Below are positions 1 through 8,725 of a DNA stretch of 64,000 bases, one piece after another. Made by a program: the position numbers and the translations under genes. How positions within the stretch are numbered: the stretch's first letter is position 1; every line of letters starts with the position of its first letter. This stretch comes from TMED13 sp042090305 (lineage in GTDB: Bacteria > Pseudomonadota > Alphaproteobacteria > Methylaequorales > Methylaequoraceae): assembly GCA_042090305.1 (NCBI GenBank), contig JBELJQ010000001.1, forward strand, positions 62,001 to 126,000, given 5' to 3'. The notes under the pieces were generated by a model, which was not told the DNA's origin, ran no database searches, and worked only from the letters and a program-made list of their open reading frames with translations.

Positions 1-309
1 TATAGACGATAAAGCTTCACCTCTAAACCCTAGTGTATTTATATTAGTTAGATTGTTATCTTTCAGTTTTGAAGTTGCATGACGCCTAACCGACAGACCC
101 AGCTCCATATTGCTAATTCCTTCACCATTATCAGCCACAGTAATTTCTGATTTCCCTCCGTTTCTTATGAAAATTTCAATCTTTGTGGATTTTGCATCGA
201 TACTATTCTCAACAAGCTCTTTAACTACAGATGATGGCCTTTCAACCACTTCACCTGCAGCAATTTTATTTATAATATTATCTGGTAGTAATTGAATTTT
301 TCTTTTCAT
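1..309 (-). CDS. mutL: DNA mismatch repair protein MutL (N-terminal part, cut by window edge)
   Basis: Only residues 1-103 lie in the window; the rest continues beyond position 1. The visible part is the GHKL ATPase domain: IAAGEVVERP (16-25), KELVENSIDA (30-39) with the metal/ATP-binding Glu and Asn, DNGEG (60-64) and GFRGEALSSI (94-103). MutL dimers link mismatch recognition by MutS to strand removal. The ATG overlaps the stop of pgi as ATGA, so translation is probably coupled, and mutL is the last visible gene of the leftward operon. The motifs leave little doubt about identity. Confidence 0.95.
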   Translation of the reverse strand, partial: MKRKIQLLPDNIINKIAAGEVVERPSSVVKELVENSIDAKSTKIEIFIRNGGKSEITVADNGEGISNMELGLSVRRHATSKLKDNNLTNINTLGFRGEALSSI

Positions 310-1538
310 TTTAAGTAACTTTTTGTTAATAGTTTTCCCTCTTCAACAGCGGGTTGATCAAAAGGATTAACTTTTAAAAATTGACAAAGAAAAATTGTTT
401 CGATGATATAAAATATTGATAGTTTACCAACGGATTCTTCATCTATTGAGTTTAATTCTAAAACTCTAACTGGTAAACCATTCTTCTTAATTGTTTCACA
501 AGTAGCTTTCATTTCAGCATAAAATAATTCCTCTAAAGATTTTTGATGCAACAAAGAATACTTACCATTTTTGAATCTACAATCGAGTTTTGTATGATTT
601 TGATTTTTTAGCTTTCTCGATATAATTGTGAAAATTTTATCTTTAGGGCCGTCTAAATATAACTGTAGTTGACTGTGTTGATCAATTGTCCCCAATGCAC
701 TAACAGGTGTAAACCCTTTTCCATTTTTTCCGATGCTCTCTGCTAAAAGTTGCCTAAACCATAAAGAAAAATTCCTTAAGGAATCTGAGTAAGGCATCAA
801 TATTGATATATTTCTTCCAGTTTTAGATAATATAAACTGATAGAATGATGATTTAAAGTAGTAGTCAAATAACTCGTTATTACCCATAATTTCTGTCAAA
901 AATTTGCGAGCGCTACTACAAAATATTTCAACATTAAAACCAGAGAGTTTTGCTGGAACGAGCCCTGTAACTGAGAAAATGGAAAAGCGACCTCCAATTT
1001 CTGAGGAGTGCTCAAGAAATGAATATTTTTCACTTTCTTGAAGATTTTTTAGAAAACTTTTTTTATTTTCTGTAATTATAAAAATATTTTTCTTCTTGGG
1101 AATATTTTTTTCGTCAAATTTATTTGTGATGTAGAATAATTGTGAAATAGTCTCAATTGTTTCCCCAGACTTGGAAATAGTCACAACCCCCGTCTTCTTT
1201 AAGTCAATATTCTCTAAAGCCTTTACTATAGACTCAAAGTCAACGTTTTCTAAAAAGTATATCTTTGGATTTAATTTTTTAATACTCTCTATAATTGAAA
1301 CTAAAGTTCTTCCTCCAAGGCTAGAACCTCCTGTTCCAAGAAATAGTACGGTTTTAAACCTTTTAAGTTTTTTGACAATAGCTTCAATCTCTTCCGTACG
1401 CGGCTGATTTAGTTCTTTTTGAAAACCAAAGTTATTACATTCTAATTCATACTTTAACTTCAGCTTATTTCTTTCATAGTTCAAGTAATCTTTCTTTAAA
1501 ATTTTTGGAGGATTAAAAAAATTTTGAACTAATTTCAT
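306..1538 (-). CDS. pgi: Glucose-6-phosphate isomerase, short form
   Basis: Interconverts glucose-6-phosphate and fructose-6-phosphate in the cytoplasm. The sugar-phosphate loop GTGGSS (68-73), SKSGETIET (122-130), the GGRFSIFS segment, the GTIDQHSQLQLYLDG block and the C-terminal NPFDQPAVEEGK are all present. At 410 residues it is much shorter than the roughly 550-residue E. coli enzyme and resembles the compact Pgi of Bacillus or Thermotoga, but both SIS domains are complete. It starts 4 bases after the stop of the upstream M16 gene and overlaps mutL by 4 bases, placing it inside the leftward operon. Confidence 0.95.
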   Translation of the reverse strand: MKLVQNFFNPPKILKKDYLNYERNKLKLKYELECNNFGFQKELNQPRTEEIEAIVKKLKRFKTVLFLGTGGSSLGGRTLVSIIESIKKLNPKIYFLENVDFESIVKALENIDLKKTGVVTISKSGETIETISQLFYITNKFDEKNIPKKKNIFIITENKKSFLKNLQESEKYSFLEHSSEIGGRFSIFSVTGLVPAKLSGFNVEIFCSSARKFLTEIMGNNELFDYYFKSSFYQFILSKTGRNISILMPYSDSLRNFSLWFRQLLAESIGKNGKGFTPVSALGTIDQHSQLQLYLDGPKDKIFTIISRKLKNQNHTKLDCRFKNGKYSLLHQKSLEELFYAEMKATCETIKKNGLPVRVLELNSIDEESVGKLSIFYIIETIFLCQFLKVNPFDQPAVEEGKLLTKSYLK

Positions 1539-1542
1539 TTTC

Positions 1543-2826
1543 TTATTTAGGTTTACCTACCACTAAAAAAAATAACTTTTCACTATCAAACTGTTCATCA
1601 ATCATTTTATTTACCTTTTTTAAATTCAATTTATCGATTATCTCACCTCTTCTATCAAAATAATCATTTCCTAAGTTATAAAATTGAATTGTATTTAATA
1701 GACTAGCAATTGATAAGGTGCTTGTAAAATTTCTTGTAAATGAACCTTTGTAATATGCTTTTGCCTCATCTAATTCTTTCTCTGAAATGCCCCTTTTGGT
1801 TATCTTAGACCATTCTTTTTTTATACCTGCGATTGTTTTGTTAACTGTATCATTTTGAGTTTGAAAACCTCCAATCATAACTCCATCATGCTTGTATGAC
1901 ATAGGGTATGAATAAATGGAATATACAAGACCTCTTTTTTCTCTTATCTCCTTGTAAAGCCTTGATTGAAAGCCTCCTCCACCTAATACATAATTAGCTA
2001 TTCTAAATGAAAAATAATCTTTGTGATTCCTTGATATACCTGGATGCCCAAAAACAACTGAGCTTTGAGGTGTTTCAATATTTACTATTTTTTTGCCAAT
2101 TGGTAAGTTTGTAAATTTTTCAAAGTTGGTTGGTTTTGATAATGGAAGATTGCCAAACACAATTCCTATATATTTTTTTATCTCCTTTTCGGAAATATCA
2201 CCAGCTACTCCAATATGTAGGGAGTTAGTATTAAATATTTTTTTATGAAATTTTTTTAAGTCCTCTCTTGATATTTTTTCTAGACTATCAATTGTTCCTT
2301 TTATATTTCTGGAAAATCTATGATTTTTAAAGAAAAATTCATCAAACTTTTGGTTAGCTATTGTTGATATATTCGATTTATCTATTTTAATGCTTGAATT
2401 GAGTTGATCTTTTACTTTTTTTATCTCAGCGATTTTAAAACTTGGTTTTTCTAAAATTTCAGCTAATAATTTAAATCCCTGATCTCTTTGAGAGCTAATT
2501 ACTTGAAATGTCCCATCCACTCTATTTTTACTAGTTTTAAGGTTTAATTTAATTCCATTCGATTTCATAAGTTGCTTGATTTCTTTGCTATCAAACTTAC
2601 TTGTCCCTTCATCCATTAGGGATGTCATTAAATTTATCAACCCTTCCTTACCCACTGGATCTAAAGATGAGCCTCCTTCAAATGTGAAACTCAAACTTAT
2701 AATTGGGATAGAATTATCTTCTACAAACCAAAAGTTCAATCCACCAGAGTTAAGTTCCTTGAAACCTATACTTTGTGCAACATTGAAAGACATAAAGAAT
2801 ATAATTAGGACTCTAAGAATTTGCAT
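1543..2826 (-). CDS. M16 family peptidase-like protein lacking the zinc motif
   Basis: A secreted M16 (insulinase/PqqL-type) homologue of 427 residues with an N-terminal signal segment (residues 1-20). The position equivalent to the zinc-binding HxxEH reads LINLMTSLMDEG, so the metal ligands are missing and this subunit is probably not catalytic. The C-terminal half keeps the Arg/Tyr segment (SRLYKEIREKRGLVYSIYS) typical of the partner subunit in M16B pairs. Its ATG shares a base with the stop of the upstream active M16 gene (TAATG), which supports a heterodimer made in equal amounts. Such pairs beside lspA and mutL are common in Alphaproteobacteria; the substrate is unknown. Confidence 0.88.
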   Translation of the reverse strand: MQILRVLIIFFMSFNVAQSIGFKELNSGGLNFWFVEDNSIPIISLSFTFEGGSSLDPVGKEGLINLMTSLMDEGTSKFDSKEIKQLMKSNGIKLNLKTSKNRVDGTFQVISSQRDQGFKLLAEILEKPSFKIAEIKKVKDQLNSSIKIDKSNISTIANQKFDEFFFKNHRFSRNIKGTIDSLEKISREDLKKFHKKIFNTNSLHIGVAGDISEKEIKKYIGIVFGNLPLSKPTNFEKFTNLPIGKKIVNIETPQSSVVFGHPGISRNHKDYFSFRIANYVLGGGGFQSRLYKEIREKRGLVYSIYSYPMSYKHDGVMIGGFQTQNDTVNKTIAGIKKEWSKITKRGISEKELDEAKAYYKGSFTRNFTSTLSIASLLNTIQFYNLGNDYFDRRGEIIDKLNLKKVNKMIDEQFDSEKLFFLVVGKPK

Positions 2827-4139
2827 TATTGTTTTAGCCCACCTATTACATAATTCTTGTTTTCTAGAAATTTATTCATTTCAGCTTTTATCAACTCAAC
2901 TGTAACTTTCTCTAAGTTATCGTTCCATTTTTCTATATCTTTCAATTTTAAGCCAACAGTTATTGCTTCGCCTATAATTTCTGATGGCTTTAATATCCCA
3001 TCCATTTGGTAGATACTGTCAAAGAGATATTTCTTTTTTTCTATCTCTAATTTTTCAATAGTTATGTCATTTTTGATTGATTTTTTAAGCTGTTTATTTA
3101 TTAATTCATCAATTGACTTCTCATCCATTGAATTTTTTGGAATTGCATAAAAATAAACATATCCTTGGTTTCTTGCTAATCCATTATAAAAACCACCAAT
3201 CATTGAAAATAATTTTTTTTTATTTACGAACTCATCGTAAAGAGAACTTGAGGTTCCGCCGGCTAGTATTTTTAATCCTAGGTCTAGGGCAATTCCGTTT
3301 ATGATTGAACTGTTGTACGAATCTACTCTATATAGTTTTTTCCATATACTCTGTTGAACGGTTGGATGCTTAAGTTCAACGAAAACCTGTGACTTAAGAT
3401 CTGGATCAGAAATTTCCAAGTATTTTTCTTTATTATTGTTTTTAATCCCAGAAAAGTACTTTTTTACTATTTTCTTACTTTCAGAAAGTGTGACATTACC
3501 AGATATTACAAGTAGTGAATTTTTAGGGTTATAATGCCTTTTATAAAAAGCTTTAACATCATCATAGTTTAAATTTTCGATTTCGTGTTTCCAACCAATT
3601 ATTGGTCTACCATAGTAATGGTTTGGGTATAGAATACTTCTCATTGATTCATCTAGTTGTGATGATGGATCACTTTCTATTCTTTGAAATCTTTCTTCTA
3701 GAATAACCTTTCTTTCAATCTCTACATTCTTCTTTGTTAAAGTGAGATTTTTCATTCTATCAGCTTCTAACTCAACTATTTTCTCAAAGTGTTGACTTGG
3801 ATATATTTGATAATAAGCTGTATAATCATAACTAGTAAAAGCATTTTCACTACCACCGACTTTAGATAGGAAATTTGAATAATAGTTATCTGGAAACTTT
3901 TTTGTTCCCTTAAACATCAAATGTTCCATAAAATGCGCCAACCCACTTTTACCTGGCTTTTCAACGTTTGAACCAAAATCATACCAGAGCATTTGTGCAA
4001 TAACAGGAGCTCTTGGGTTTTCGATAACAACTACTCTCATTCCATTTTTAAGGGTAAATTGCTTGGCATTAAAGTCTTGAGACATTAACTGATTACTGAA
4101 AAGCAATATCAGAACTGAAAATATTTTTATTAGCTTCAT
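2826..4139 (-). CDS. Zinc-dependent M16 peptidase (active subunit)
   Basis: A 437-residue M16 peptidase with a hydrophobic signal sequence (about residues 1-20), so it is exported, probably to the periplasm. The zinc motif HFMEH is at 69-73 in the context SGLAHFMEHLMFKGT, and the third ligand is expected in the Glu-rich stretch around 140-150 (VELEADRM). It should form the active half of a clam-shell dimer with the zinc-free M16 protein directly downstream, with which it overlaps as TAATG. The family digests peptides inside a closed chamber. The actual substrate cannot be read from the sequence. Confidence 0.93.
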   Translation of the reverse strand: MKLIKIFSVLILLFSNQLMSQDFNAKQFTLKNGMRVVVIENPRAPVIAQMLWYDFGSNVEKPGKSGLAHFMEHLMFKGTKKFPDNYYSNFLSKVGGSENAFTSYDYTAYYQIYPSQHFEKIVELEADRMKNLTLTKKNVEIERKVILEERFQRIESDPSSQLDESMRSILYPNHYYGRPIIGWKHEIENLNYDDVKAFYKRHYNPKNSLLVISGNVTLSESKKIVKKYFSGIKNNNKEKYLEISDPDLKSQVFVELKHPTVQQSIWKKLYRVDSYNSSIINGIALDLGLKILAGGTSSSLYDEFVNKKKLFSMIGGFYNGLARNQGYVYFYAIPKNSMDEKSIDELINKQLKKSIKNDITIEKLEIEKKKYLFDSIYQMDGILKPSEIIGEAITVGLKLKDIEKWNDNLEKVTVELIKAEMNKFLENKNYVIGGLKQ

Positions 4140-4739
4140 CTAATCTAATATAGGTAGATCACCAAAATTTTCTATATTAGAATTTACAGTACTAGGTGGA
4201 ATTTCTGAAAAAGGCTGTTGTGGAGTAGAGTTAGGTTGATATATCATTGGATTTCTAAATGAATTTATATTTTGGTCTGGTAAATATCTTCTCGAAAAAT
4301 TATATCCTTTGTCGTAAACAGGTTTATAGTAAATGTTTCCTTCTTTGTACCCTTGCACATATTGACCGTATACCCATTCGCCAATTGTGAATTTTTTATT
4401 TTGTTTAAACTTTTCAAGTGAATCTGATGGTGTTTTTGAAGATGGTAAATAAAATTGTGGTGCCAGATAGTTTGTAATTTTAGGTTGAACTGAATAATCT
4501 TTAGGAAAGTTTTGCGTATTAATGGTTTGATTAGTATTTGATTGGCTGTTTCTCTTAATATTTTTAGTTGCCTGTTTCCCAAAGTCTGGCGGCAAAACAA
4601 GTTCAGGCGTAGAACTTATAAGTTCTTGTTCTATATTCTCATCGGAAAGTCCTACAAGATCTCTCATGGATTCACATGAAAATAATAGAATTGTCGCGAT
4701 TAAGACGCTGCAGTTTTTAGTAATATTATTCAAAATCAT
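4140..4739 (-). CDS. Putative outer-membrane lipoprotein, DUF3035-like
   Basis: A predicted lipoprotein of 199 residues when started at the ATG at 4739. An in-frame ATG at 4844 would add 35 residues that do not look like a signal peptide. From 4739 there is a short N-region, a hydrophobic core and the lipobox LFSC with Cys22. The mature start CESMRDLVGLS followed by ELVLPPDFG resembles the alphaproteobacterial DUF3035 family, usually found between lspA and the M16 pair as here. The remainder is rich in Asn, Gln, Pro and Tyr and has no recognisable domain. It overlaps the upstream lipoprotein gene by 14 bases. Function unknown. Confidence 0.65.
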   Translation of the reverse strand: MILNNITKNCSVLIATILLFSCESMRDLVGLSDENIEQELISSTPELVLPPDFGKQATKNIKRNSQSNTNQTINTQNFPKDYSVQPKITNYLAPQFYLPSSKTPSDSLEKFKQNKKFTIGEWVYGQYVQGYKEGNIYYKPVYDKGYNFSRRYLPDQNINSFRNPMIYQPNSTPQQPFSEIPPSTVNSNIENFGDLPILD

Positions 4740-5370
4740 CGCACATATATCCACCATTAACGAAATCTTCTGTAACTCTAATACAATTATTTTGAATTCC
4801 AAAGAGTTCCATTTCCTCATCCTTTGAGATCGGTTGTGGGGCACTTATTCGTGGGTTATTATTTTGAAATCTTTGAGGTTGTTCTACATACGGGTTAGGT
4901 GCCATAGGATAACTTAAATTATTGTTATATGAATATGGTGCAACCTGTTGTTGATCTGTTGAATATTGCGGAAAAGGTGGAGGCGGTGGAGCAGGCATTG
5001 GAGTGCCATTAGGTCCAACATAATAATACTGTCTTTGACTTCTATAGATAGGATTGAAGTATGGTGCTGGTGCTGGTTGAGCAAAGTTCTGAGGCTGCTC
5101 ATTATTAAAAGTATCTTGATTTTGATCAAAGTAATCTTGGTCAGGCAGAGCGAAATCTGGGACTTCAACAGCTTCTTCAATTATTACAGCGTCTGATTGT
5201 TCCGGTTCCTCTTCATCCTCCCAAAAGTTCACAGAATCGTAAAGGTAATCTCCTGCGCTTGTTACAGAATCAGAAATTGAATCCCATGTTGAATCTATAG
5301 AGCTACAAGATGTGATAGCAAGGCACAATGCAAAGATTTTCAGGTTTAGTAATTTTTTCGATAAATTCAT
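4726..5370 (-). CDS. Proline/tyrosine/asparagine-rich lipoprotein of unknown function
   Basis: A 214-residue protein I do not recognise. It begins with a lipoprotein signal (positively charged start, hydrophobic stretch, Cys22 in AITSC). An acidic segment follows (about 50-70), then a long low-complexity part rich in Pro, Gln, Asn and Tyr that includes PAPAP and a run of five prolines (PAPPPPPF). The last 25 residues (KDEEMELFGIQNNCIRVTED and onward) look more structured and carry two further Cys. It follows lspA, the signal peptidase that would mature it, after a 117-base gap that may hold its promoter. It is probably a surface or periplasmic spacer protein. Confidence 0.65.
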   Translation of the reverse strand: MNLSKKLLNLKIFALCLAITSCSSIDSTWDSISDSVTSAGDYLYDSVNFWEDEEEPEQSDAVIIEEAVEVPDFALPDQDYFDQNQDTFNNEQPQNFAQPAPAPYFNPIYRSQRQYYYVGPNGTPMPAPPPPPFPQYSTDQQQVAPYSYNNNLSYPMAPNPYVEQPQRFQNNNPRISAPQPISKDEEMELFGIQNNCIRVTEDFVNGGYMCDDFE

Positions 5371-5487
5371 TAATTATACTATATATAGTGTCTAATTGAA
5401 TTAAAATAATAACATTTTGTTATTATAATGTTTATACATAACATTACTTTTTCGTTTTGAAAAGAAGATAATAACAAAAAAACTAAC
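5371..5487 (-). promoter_or_regulatory. Intergenic region with AT-rich hairpin and 12-bp palindrome
   Basis: This 117-base gap separates lspA from the downstream lipoprotein gene. It contains a perfect 9-bp inverted repeat with a 3-base loop (5406-5414 and 5418-5426) followed by TTTTAA in the leftward direction, which could act as a weak terminator after ileS-lspA. Nearer the lipoprotein ATG lies the perfect palindrome ACTATATATAGT (5378-5389), where a TATA-like -10 box or an operator could sit. The stems contain almost no GC pairs, so chance similarity in AT-rich DNA is a real alternative. Confidence 0.3.
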
Positions 5488-5952
5488 TTAATTTTTTGAG
5501 CTCTTAACCATTGATACAACAAATAAAACTGCGCCAGTAGATATAAATAAATCAGCAAAGTTAAATGCTGGCCAATGATAGTTTTGAAAATGAAAATCTA
5601 TAAAGTCTATTACATACTGGTGGTATATTCTATCAAAGCCATTCCCTAAAGCCCCGGACAGAATCATTGATAGACTAATGATTTCGATTTGATTTTCTGA
5701 TTTATAAATTAGATATAAAATATAAGTGGAAATGATAATTGACAAAATACCAAAATAAAATGATTTATCATGCTCTGCGAAGAAACCAAAACTAACACCC
5801 CTGTTTTCAACATAAACCAAATTTAAAAAATCAAACAAATAAATTCCATCTTTGAGTAAATTATAGTTCATTACAGCTATATTTTTGGTTATTTGATCTA
5901 ATAACAAACAAATTAATAAAATCGATAAAGTGATGATAGATTTTTTAGTCAT
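5488..5952 (-). CDS. lspA: Lipoprotein signal peptidase II
   Basis: The inner-membrane aspartic protease that cleaves the signal peptide from diacylglyceryl-modified prolipoproteins. The 154 residues form four membrane spans. Conserved blocks are DQITK (19-23), VYVENRGVSFGFF (47-58), SGALGNGFDR (99-108) and the catalytic pair Asp116 (VIDF) and Asp134 (NFAD). The gene overlaps the end of ileS by 8 bases, as in the common ribF-ileS-lspA order. Three lipoprotein substrates are encoded in this window (two immediately downstream, plus LptM). Confidence 0.96.
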   Translation of the reverse strand: MTKKSIITLSILLICLLLDQITKNIAVMNYNLLKDGIYLFDFLNLVYVENRGVSFGFFAEHDKSFYFGILSIIISTYILYLIYKSENQIEIISLSMILSGALGNGFDRIYHQYVIDFIDFHFQNYHWPAFNFADLFISTGAVLFVVSMVKSSKN

Positions 5953-8725
5953 TTAATACTGATTCACACCTTTTGCAAAGGTACGATTTAATATCTTGTT
6001 CTTCAAGATACCTCCAGCATCTTGGACATTTATTAGCTCTAGATTTATTCACTTTAATTTGAACTTCATTACTACTCTCCATGGATTCAAATTTTTCATC
6101 TACTTCATCAACAAAATGAACATGGCTAGAGATTAATATTTCACTGAGATCAACTTTATTTTTAATGGTTATAAATTCATTTTTTAGACAAATAAAGACC
6201 TCAGCTTCTAAACTACTTTTTATTTCACCATTATTTCTTTTATTTTCTACTATAGATGAAAATAAATCTTTAATAATTAATATCTTATTCCAAAGCAAAT
6301 CTATTTCGTTATTTTTCCACACAGAGGGTAAATCAAGTGATTTTAAAAGGTGACAACTTTCTTCAGCCTCTTCATCAATTTCCTCTCTCCAACTTTGCCA
6401 AGCCTCTTCCGCTGTAAATGGTATAATAGGTGAAATCCACCTAATGAGACAATTAAACGTGTGCCAAAGAACAGTTTTTGAGCATTTAACCTTTAATGAT
6501 TCGGGACTATCGCAATAAAGAGAATCTTTCCTAATGTCAAAAAATATTGCAGATAGCTCTTGAGAACAAAAACCAACTATTATCTGAAAGACTCTATTAA
6601 AGTTAAAATTTTTATATAGTTTTTCAATCTCTTCATTTTTACTAAAAAGTTTATTTAAAATTAATTTATCTAGATTATCGAAACTTTTATAATGTTCATT
6701 TTTCTTTTTAAAGTTTTTCATGTTTCCAAGAATAAACCTTAGTGTATTTCTTATTTTTCTATAACTTTCAGATTGTCTTTCCAGATTCTCAAAGCTTATT
6801 TTAATGTCTTCATTAAAGTTTGAATTTGCTACCCAAATTCTTAAAATATCTGCACCATATTTTTTGATTACATCATCTGGAGAGATAACGTTCCCTAATG
6901 ATTTTGACATTTTTTTTCCTTTTTCATCAATAACAAACCCATGAGTTAAGACAGCTTTATATGGACTTTCTCCATAATTTGCACAACTTTCAAGTAATGA
7001 AGTTTGAAACCATCCTCTATGTTGATCAGTTCCCTCAACATATAAATCTGCTTTTGATGAAATATTATTATCTTTTAATACATACACATGGCTTGATCCT
7101 GAATCAAACCAAACATCAAGTATAGAATTCACCTTCTCGTAATCTGAAGGAACATAATCATTGGGTAAAAAATAACTGTTTGGTTTGGTAAACCAACACT
7201 CGATACCCTCTTTTTCAATAATATTTATAATTTTATCATTTACTTTTTTATCAATAAGGGGTGACCCAGAGTTTTTATTTATAAATATTGTAATAGGCAC
7301 CCCCCAAAACCTTTGTCTGGAAATACACCAATCAGGTCTTTCTTTTACCATTGAGTAAATTCTATTTTTACTTCCATCAGGTATCCATTTAACTTTATCT
7401 ATTTCAGACAATGCCTTTCTTCTTAGCCCTTTACTTTCCATTGATATAAACCACTGAGAAGTTGCTCTATAAATCAATGGAGCTTTCGATCTCCATGAGT
7501 GAGGATAACTGTGGTTATAGTCGCTTTCACTTAAAAGATTGTTATAATCTTTAAGCTTTTGGACTACTAGTTCATCGGCTTTGAATATATGAGTTTTATT
7601 AAAAAAATTTATATTTTTGGTGTAAATTCCATTTTCATCAACGGTTGGTATATTTTTAAGTTCAAATGTTTTTCCTACCTCGAAGTCTTCTAACCCGTGG
7701 TTTGGGGCTATATGGACAAATCCAGTTCCAGCTTCATCTGTTACATGACTACTTGGAAAAATTTTTATTTTAAATTCGAAACCTATAGCGGCTAATGGAT
7801 GTTCACAATTAAAACTTAGAATTTCATCATACTTGACGTCTCTGATAATTTTTGAATTTTGAATGTTATTCTTTTTCAAAAAATCACCAACTAAACTCTT
7901 ACATATAATTACTGCTTCTTCTTTCTCAAATTTCGAATCACTATTATTTTGAGAAATTGATAATTCTACATAATCCAACTTCTCTGAAAATGCTATTGCT
8001 CTATTACATGGAATTGTCCAAGGTGTTGTTGTCCAAATAACAATAGATTTTGACTCTTTTGAGTTAATAATTGGAAATTTTACATAAATTGCTTTTGATA
8101 TTTTTTCTTTATACTCTATTTCAGCTTCTGCTAACGCGGTCTGCTCTACTACAGACCACATCACCGGCTTAAAACCTAAATATAACTGTCCTGTTTCTAA
8201 AAACTTTAATAATTCTTTAACAATTGAAATCTCTGCAGATTTATTCATTGTTTTATAAATTTCATTCCAGTCGATATGAATTCCAAATCTAGAAAACTGT
8301 TCTTTTTGAATACCAACCCATTTATCTGCAAACTTTCTACACTCAGTCCTAAAATTTACTACATTTACATTGGTTTTATCTTTTCCAGCTTTCCTAAATT
8401 TTTCTTCTACCTTCCATTCGATAGGGAGCCCATGACAATCCCACCCTGGAACATAGTGAACGTTATATTTGTATTGGAATCTGACTCTACATATAATGTC
8501 CTTTAGTATTTTATTTAAAGCATGACCAAGATGAAGATCACCATTTGCATAGGGCGGGCCATCATGAAGAACATATTTAGGAAATTCTGTACTTTGATTT
8601 TTTAATTTATCAAATATTTTTTTTTCATCCCAAAACTTCATCCATACAGTTTCCTTTTGCGATAAATTAGCCTTCATAGAAAATTTGGTTGATGGTAAGT
8701 TAATTGTGGAGGAATAGTCTGTCAT
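5945..8725 (-). CDS. ileS: Isoleucyl-tRNA synthetase
   Basis: A class I aminoacyl-tRNA synthetase of 926 residues that charges tRNA-Ile and edits mischarged valine. The HIGH-type motif is HLGH (65-68) in PPYANGDLHLGHALNKILKD, followed by the CP1 editing domain with TTTPWTIPCN. The second signature is KMSKS in GKKMSKSLGN. A C-terminal zinc finger has Cys900, Cys903, Cys917 and Cys920. Length and domain order match the bacterial type 1 enzyme with its zinc tail. The ATG lies within the end of ribF (26-base overlap). Confidence 0.97.
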   Translation of the reverse strand: MTDYSSTINLPSTKFSMKANLSQKETVWMKFWDEKKIFDKLKNQSTEFPKYVLHDGPPYANGDLHLGHALNKILKDIICRVRFQYKYNVHYVPGWDCHGLPIEWKVEEKFRKAGKDKTNVNVVNFRTECRKFADKWVGIQKEQFSRFGIHIDWNEIYKTMNKSAEISIVKELLKFLETGQLYLGFKPVMWSVVEQTALAEAEIEYKEKISKAIYVKFPIINSKESKSIVIWTTTPWTIPCNRAIAFSEKLDYVELSISQNNSDSKFEKEEAVIICKSLVGDFLKKNNIQNSKIIRDVKYDEILSFNCEHPLAAIGFEFKIKIFPSSHVTDEAGTGFVHIAPNHGLEDFEVGKTFELKNIPTVDENGIYTKNINFFNKTHIFKADELVVQKLKDYNNLLSESDYNHSYPHSWRSKAPLIYRATSQWFISMESKGLRRKALSEIDKVKWIPDGSKNRIYSMVKERPDWCISRQRFWGVPITIFINKNSGSPLIDKKVNDKIINIIEKEGIECWFTKPNSYFLPNDYVPSDYEKVNSILDVWFDSGSSHVYVLKDNNISSKADLYVEGTDQHRGWFQTSLLESCANYGESPYKAVLTHGFVIDEKGKKMSKSLGNVISPDDVIKKYGADILRIWVANSNFNEDIKISFENLERQSESYRKIRNTLRFILGNMKNFKKKNEHYKSFDNLDKLILNKLFSKNEEIEKLYKNFNFNRVFQIIVGFCSQELSAIFFDIRKDSLYCDSPESLKVKCSKTVLWHTFNCLIRWISPIIPFTAEEAWQSWREEIDEEAEESCHLLKSLDLPSVWKNNEIDLLWNKILIIKDLFSSIVENKRNNGEIKSSLEAEVFICLKNEFITIKNKVDLSEILISSHVHFVDEVDEKFESMESSNEVQIKVNKSRANKCPRCWRYLEEQDIKSYLCKRCESVLND

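Noticed and set aside
1543..2826. Zinc-free M16 gene as a decaying pseudogene
   Set aside because: The frame is intact with signal peptide and conserved Arg/Tyr segment, and coupling to the active subunit fits the known active/inactive M16B pairs.
4265..4600. Alternative minus-strand frame inside the DUF3035-like lipoprotein gene
   Set aside because: Lys/Ile-rich with no signal or motif; the overlapping frame has a proper lipobox and the PPDF block.
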